A stretch of DNA of 64,000 nt. Origin: Neoscytalidium dimidiatum (taxonomy: Eukaryota > Ascomycota > Dothideomycetes > Botryosphaeriales > Botryosphaeriaceae). Location of the stretch: positions 4,588,001-4,652,000 of the forward strand of contig CM074696.1 in the NCBI GenBank assembly GCA_037367355.1, written 5' to 3'. Position numbers and translations under genes: made by a program. The notes beneath the pieces were generated by a model. That model did not search any database and had not been told where the DNA came from. It saw only the letters and a program-made list of their open reading frames with translations. The number at the start of each line of letters is the position of its first letter. The first letter of the stretch is position 1. Shown piece after piece: positions 59,055 through 64,000 of the stretch.

Positions 59055-59960
59055 TGTGTATCAAGAAGTGGGGTATGATCCGTCCGGCGGGTGTAGTGAA
59101 GGTAAGGGGAGAAAAGTTACTGGAAAAAGGACGAAAGTGAACGCGGTGATGGCAGCAGCCATGACGAATATGTACTCATCAGTAAAGTGGAGCAGCGACA
59201 AGCTTCCTTGGGCGCGGCGCGTGTACGACGGAGCGACACGACGGGTTGCTTGTCTCGTTGGTGGGGTTGGGACAGGAAGCACGCAAGATAGCAGAGCTCC
59301 CCACCAATAGAGCTCACCGGTCGGCTTATCTCTGGATCATCTCCGGCTGTCGGTTCACCGTCTGCTGTCTTTCCCTGCCTTCATCCGCAGAGCCCGAAGG
59401 TCGAAGCGACGCCGACCGTCTATTCGCGCCCTCCGACTGGTCTGATGACTATTTTTGCGCGCCGCATGCGTCTCATCGGCGCGGTCAACGTTGATTGCCG
59501 GCAACCCAGGATCCAGTTGTTCGGGACGACCGTCGCCGCGGTCGGGGCTCCCGATGGAGGATCGCGCGCATATCCGACGTCGTTGATCACGAGTACAGAC
59601 CATCATCCTTGGAAGGACGGTACGATTCAGTGAGAATGCTGAGGATTCCTTGAGCGCGGAAGAAGACCCGTCAATTGCGCTCGCAGCTAACATCACTGCG
59701 AGGAAAGAGCTTAGTGGTACAGAAACAACGCAGAAAAGTCAACTTGGTCAAGTACGCCGGGGTATTCCCAATGCTCCTACGAACCGGTTGCATCCTTCCA
59801 GACTCCGAACCCGAACAACCGGACAACCCACCTACCCCGTCCATCAATTTCGTCGTCGTCCTAACAAATGTGAATTGGAGCGCGCCCACACGCATTCGAG
59901 CTTCATATAGCTCGTTGCCTGGTTCAGAGGTGGCTGGTGCCAGTACAGTCGTGCATTTGC
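59055..59960. other. Intergenic region
   Basis: About 0.9 kb. It carries the promoter of the dioxygenase gene and the 3' side of the ING-type gene, both on the minus strand. Overlapping short frames have no motif. Confidence 0.5.
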
Positions 59961-62387
59961 TCAGCGGCGCTTGCCGTTGTCGACATGCTTGCCCCTTGCA
60001 TCAACACCGAGAGGATTCCCCTTTGCATCAACATTGAGGAGCACTCTGCATTCCGGGCAGTACCACTGTTCACGACGCGCCGGTTTCTCGTGGGCCAAAC
60101 CAACACACTCGAGGTGGAACCATTCCTTCTCGCACTGTGTCTCTCCATCAGAAACCGGGCTCCTTGCGTCCGACCAGAGTTGGGAGGAAAGGAAGGCTGG
60201 ACTTACGTTTTCATGGTCGCAGGCAATCATGGCGCCGTAGCTGACATCCCCGCAGAGGCAGTATCGCGGCTCGTTGGGGTCAATGTCTTCAAACACCTCG
60301 TGCTGCATGGCATCGGCCTTGTCTTCCGTCTTCCTGCCCTTCTTCTTGGGTGCCGATGATCGCCTGCCGATCACCACCTTCTTGTCTTCGGTCATGGCAC
60401 CGGGAGCGGGGCGCTTGCTACGCCGAACTGAGAGCCGCACGCCGGAGCCGGGGATCGAGGTCGGCGCGGCTCCGGAGCTTGGCTGGTCAGCTGGTGAAGG
60501 TACGCTGACATTGCTGCCACGACGCAGCTCGCGCAACTCACGAGATTCCCGCTTGATGGGTGGCTCAGCAGAAGCGGCTTTGCCCAGCGACCCAGCACGC
60601 GACCTGGGACGCGCCTGTTCCTCGGCAGAACTGCCTCGCTCGAGTGGTGTCGATGCTTTCGGAGCCACCGAAGTCCGGCGCGACCGCGAGCCGGCGGCCG
60701 TTGGAGGGACACTGGGAACGCGGGCTTCTGTTGGAGAAGGAACTGCTGGCGTCTGATTCCGCGTTGACGAGGCGCTCGGGGCGTGTGGAGAGCTGGGACC
60801 CTCCGGGGCCAGAGGAATCTGTGTGCTCGACACCTTTGCTCCCGGAGATACTTGGGGCGCTGCCCTCGTCGGAGAGGGCGTACCGCCAGCGTCGGTCCTG
60901 GGGGGCGCTGGGGGGCCCAATTTTAACTTCTTTGGCCCCGAAGGCTGTGATGTGGCGCTGGGGGGCTGAGAGGGCCCGGACGGTTGGGAGGCGCCGTCCT
61001 TGGCTTCGGATTTGGAGGCATCAGGAGTGGAATCGCGCTTCCGCTTTCTGGCAGATTTGGACTTGTTGTCCTTAACCACGGCGACTGGAGTGGGCGTCGG
61101 TCCATCAAAGACATTCTTAATGACTTTGCTAGCTTCTGCCATGCGACGGCTGGCGTCTTCGATTTCCTGAGCATCACGAGCAGCTTGCTCCCGGAGGTTG
61201 GCCTCTCTCTTGAGCTTCTTCATCTCGTTGAGCTTCATGCCCCGGTTGATCAGATTGTTGTCTTCCTTGCCGAGGGGTTTGAAGCTCGTCTCACCCGGGT
61301 CCAGGACCTCTTTGTTTGGATCCATGGGCGACTCGTCAAGGAACGGCTCGCCCGTTTCCTCTGCCCGTTCGCGTGCCTTCTTGTAGTTCTCCCAACCCCG
61401 TCCCTTGCTGGACAACTCGCGGCGGATCATCGTGTCGCTTGGCTGCCAAATGGCGTTCTTCTTCATGGTCTTGCGCAAGACAGCCATCTCGTATTCGGTG
61501 AGCTTGTGCCAGGGAGCGTACTTGCTGCCGGGCTGAGCGTCGGGAGGCGGCGGCGTCAATTGGGCCAGGGCGTTGCTGGTGGAGATTCCTGCAACGGAGC
61601 TGTGCACATTGGTTCCCATGCCGGGCTGCCGAGGGGTGCGCTGGTTCTTCTGAGCCTTCTGCTTCGGGTTCTTGATCTTGGGTATCTTAACGCCGGACAC
61701 GGTGTCGATGTCCACTTCGCCCTCAATGTCGGACGGACCATCGTCCCACTCAGAGCTCGGCTGCGGGGAGTCTGGATTGCGGTGCAAGGCGTCACTAGGC
61801 GCAATGCCTCGAGCAGCTTCCTGGGCTCGCTTCCGCTTCCGCTCACGGTGCTTCTGCACACGGGCGGTGGATGTGGGCCGGGGGCGTGGAGTCTCCAAGT
61901 GCAGTTTTATGCGCGGGGTCCTCTCGATGTCGGACTTGCGGCTGCGGGTGGCCTGGGGCGAGGGCACGGGCACGGGGGTGGGATCGCGTGAAGGCGGCTC
62001 AGGCAGAGCCTGCAGCTTCTTCTTGATGGTGACGAGGCGGGTGGCATGGCGCTCGGTGTTCTCGTACAAGCGAGCGGCTTCGGCATAGGCGGACTCGCGG
62101 AAGCGCTCGGCATCGATGAGGGCCTTTGATATGTCGCGGCGAAGCTGCTGGGGATCGGGACGGTCGGCCTGGGGCAGCTTGGGGAGGTTGCCGTAGGTGA
62201 TGGTGAGCTGGTGGACTTTGTCGGTGGCGTCGTGGTAGAGCCTGTCAAGCTTCTCGATCAGGGTGAGGGAGCGGGCGAGGTCTGAAGGGTAGAACTCGGT
62301 GTAATCGAGGAAGTCGGTGACGGTGGCCTGCGCATCGGGATGCGCGTGCGCCTGGGTGGTGGGCATGTCGGGCGGCGCGTCGTCCAT
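59961..62387 (-). CDS. ING-family PHD-finger chromatin protein
   Basis: Nuclear histone-reader subunit of a histone acetyltransferase or deacetylase complex (Yng2/Pho23 type). Two exons, 60207-62387 and 59961-60134, give 784 residues. The N-terminal ING helical region is [20 protein letters not shown] to [16 protein letters not shown], about residues 25-130. A long basic and Ser/Pro-rich middle follows. The C-terminal C4HC3 PHD finger is [19 protein letters not shown] joined to [13 protein letters not shown] and EQWYCPECR. Intron 1 (60135-60206) splits the finger, is 72 nt and open in frame, so retention would insert 24 residues between zinc ligands. The ATG at 62387 is the start; the codon before it is GTG. 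The middle is much longer than in yeast homologues, typical of filamentous fungi. Confidence 0.92.
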   Translation of the reverse strand: MDDAPPDMPTTQAHAHPDAQATVTDFLDYTEFYPSDLARSLTLIEKLDRLYHDATDKVHQLTITYGNLPKLPQADRPDPQQLRRDISKALIDAERFRESAYAEAARLYENTERHATRLVTIKKKLQALPEPPSRDPTPVPVPSPQATRSRKSDIERTPRIKLHLETPRPRPTSTARVQKHRERKRKRAQEAARGIAPSDALHRNPDSPQPSSEWDDGPSDIEGEVDIDTVSGVKIPKIKNPKQKAQKNQRTPRQPGMGTNVHSSVAGISTSNALAQLTPPPPDAQPGSKYAPWHKLTEYEMAVLRKTMKKNAIWQPSDTMIRRELSSKGRGWENYKKARERAEETGEPFLDESPMDPNKEVLDPGETSFKPLGKEDNNLINRGMKLNEMKKLKREANLREQAARDAQEIEDASRRMAEASKVIKNVFDGPTPTPVAVVKDNKSKSARKRKRDSTPDASKSEAKDGASQPSGPSQPPSATSQPSGPKKLKLGPPAPPRTDAGGTPSPTRAAPQVSPGAKVSSTQIPLAPEGPSSPHAPSASSTRNQTPAVPSPTEARVPSVPPTAAGSRSRRTSVAPKASTPLERGSSAEEQARPRSRAGSLGKAASAEPPIKRESRELRELRRGSNVSVPSPADQPSSGAAPTSIPGSGVRLSVRRSKRPAPGAMTEDKKVVIGRRSSAPKKKGRKTEDKADAMQHEVFEDIDPNEPRYCLCGDVSYGAMIACDHENVSPAFLSSQLWSDARSPVSDGETQCEKEWFHLECVGLAHEKPARREQWYCPECRVLLNVDAKGNPLGVDARGKHVDNGKRR

Positions 62388-63183
62388 CACAGGCGGGTTA
62401 CATGCTCAGGAGCGTCGCAGGGCCACCGAGGAGCTTGCGCACCGGGTCGCGGAGTAGCGCGGAGCTGAGGGCCGCGAATGCAAGCGTGCACCTGTGATGA
62501 AGGAGAGCACCTGAAGAGGGCGATGTGGAGGAGCGGGCGTGGTGAGCTCTGGGCCAGCGAGAGGTAGGACCGGCCCTGGCCTAGGGCCTGCCGTTCGCCG
62601 TTTGCCGTTTGGGGGCTGGGCCCGTGCGTCGCGCTCAGGCCGCTTGGGGAAGCAGCGGCCGAGCACGTGCGCACGCGTGTGTCTGCCTGAATTTCCCCGG
62701 CCGCGTCTCTTCTTCGCATTTCCACCTCCGCGCTGCTCCGCTGTCCGCTCGATGGAGGAGAGATGCCCGAGATGATGTGCGTGCCAATTGAGGTCTTTGT
62801 GCGACAGTGAGGCTCAGGCATTTCCTCTCTCACCATGGCCGGGCGGTGACCTGCATTTTCTTCAACCTTTTTCTTTTTTTTTTTCCAAGCCTTCCTTAAT
62901 TCTCGTAGTCAGACCCGTGAGAAATCATTGCTGCTTCAAAGTGGTTGCTGCATGCTTCCGTCCGGTGCCGTGAGTCGTTCCTGCCTCTTCTGTCTCATTT
63001 ATGCCATCATCTCCTCTCCTTCATCACCTGCGCCCGCACCTGCTCCTCGCCAACTCCGCCCTGCCGCCCACCTCGTTCGACCTGCTCCCGCCCGCGAGCT
63101 GGAGCCCGGATATCCGCAGCAGGCCGCGCGAGACAGGGTGCACAAGAGACAGTCATTGGCCTCATCGCCCCAGTTCAGCTGCA
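62388..63183. other. Divergent promoter region
   Basis: About 0.8 kb between the ING-type gene and the last gene. A long T-run lies near 62870-62884. Frames that cross it are shadows or leader. Confidence 0.5.
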
Positions 63184-64000
63184 ATGTCTTCCTCGCGAAC
63201 CCAGAGGCTGCTTGGCCTCCTCAACGACGACATCCTCACCCTGCCCAAAGCTCCCACCACCAAGCCACCGTCCGCTTGGCCCATCACTCCCAGCTGCCAA
63301 ATTGCCAACAGAGAAGTACAGAGCTCGCGGGCCTGGGAAGGCTTCCCCGAATCTGAGCAGCAGGCGGCCTGCGCGCCTCCTTCGACCGCCGACAAGAACA
63401 TCTCTGCTCTCGCCGAAGCTCTTTCCCTTGACGACCGCCCCTCGCCTCCTCCAGCGTCCGAGAGCTCCCACGAGCCCGACCCGCACGACAATCCTCCCTC
63501 CACTTGTCTTTTCCGCGGCGAACTCGCCCCTTGGGGTGAATCTTATGTGTCAGTCCAAGTCGCCAGCAAATTTCCCTACAAGTTCTTGAGCCGTGCCTAC
63601 TCCGACCAGGTCGCCAAGAAGTTCTTTGACCGCAACCAATTCTGGAGTCGTGACTGGGAGCTGTAAGTCAAATTCCGAAAGCCTCCAGCGTCTGCGCCTA
63701 TGTAGCTGCTTCTCCTGCACCCACGATGAGTCTACAATCGTAGCCTCCGGATCACCTGCCCTTGCCTTTTCCAACACGGTGCTCGTGCCGGCATTTCTGC
63801 GTGTGCCATTCGAGACCCTGCATCGGATGCACAAAATACTGACCCGATGCCCGCTGACAGGTACTACATCTGGCCACCGGCTGATATCGCCGACAAGCCA
63901 CTCATCCTTATAACTCTCACACAGTTTCAGCTGCTCATTCACGAAATCAACCAGTACAAGCGGAACATTGATTTCAGGCTTACCGACCACCACCGCGACT
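63184..64000 (+). CDS. Unknown protein, 3' end cut by the window
   Basis: Exon 1 is 63184-63662 and exon 2 starts at 63861 and runs past the window end; the phase-2 junction restores LYYIWPPADIADKP. About 206 residues are visible. The N-terminus is Ser/Pro-rich (MSSSRTQRLLGLLNDDILTL). A more ordered part begins near residue 125: ELAPWGESYVSVQVASKFPY and KFLSRAYSDQVAKKFFDRNQ, then FQLLIHEINQYKRNIDFRLT. I do not recognise the family. The 198-nt intron is long and its choice rests on matching phase and sequence sense. Confidence 0.65.

Noticed and set aside
58089..59078. 329-codon plus-strand frame
   Set aside because: Antisense of the dioxygenase gene; Val/Gly/Arg-rich.
60984..61991. 335-codon plus-strand frame
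   Set aside because: Antisense of the ING-type gene.

Overview
The window is nuclear DNA of a filamentous ascomycete (Pezizomycotina). The evidence is dense genes with short GT-AG introns (about 50-140 nt), ascomycete-type families (Zn2Cys6 regulator, NACHT-ankyrin NLR, Pal1, DUF3176 membrane protein, deuterolysin, GH47 and GH3 secreted enzymes) and a degraded AT-richer stretch with a C-to-T nonsense change of the kind left by repeat-induced point mutation. The class cannot be fixed from the sequence alone; Dothideomycetes is a guess. No rRNA, tRNA, CRISPR array or intact transposon was recognised.

Layout. 0-7.3 kb: a Rad51-family ATPase (-), an arrestin-like trafficking adaptor with a PPxY motif (-) and an eight-exon Zn2Cys6 transcription factor (+). 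7.3-10.3 kb: no supported gene. 10.3-13.4 kb: a GH3 beta-glucosidase (-), whose first intron carries an in-frame alternative N-terminus with PPPY motifs and a membrane anchor. 13.4-16.1 kb: GC-rich gene-poor DNA. 16.1-20.4 kb: an NLR-type gene (-), alpha/beta-hydrolase + NACHT + ankyrin, with an apparent one-base frameshift before the ankyrin part. 20.4-23.7 kb: gene-poor. 23.7-34.7 kb: a compact block with GH47 alpha-mannosidase, a small two-helix membrane protein, an aldo-keto reductase, two proteins of unknown function, splicing factor SF3b10, a Yar1-like ankyrin protein and RNA polymerase III subunit C11. 36.9-44.4 kb: Mediator Med31, Pal1 and a DUF3176 membrane protein.

44.4-53 kb is decayed sequence: a cytochrome P450 pseudogene, an NmrA-like reductase fragment, an unidentified GC-rich coding-like fragment and one apparently intact small secreted eight-cysteine protein resembling a hydrophobin. 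53-64 kb returns to ordinary genes: deuterolysin, an unnamed secreted protein, a small unknown protein, a phytanoyl-CoA-dioxygenase-like enzyme, an ING/PHD chromatin protein and a gene cut by the window end.

Most genes are independent housekeeping or secretion genes and not one pathway. The secreted hydrolases (GH3, GH47, M35 deuterolysin), the hydrophobin-like protein and the decayed P450/NmrA pair suggest a saprotrophic or plant-associated lifestyle. All gene models were built by eye from splice sites and reading-frame phase; every joined model given here keeps frame.
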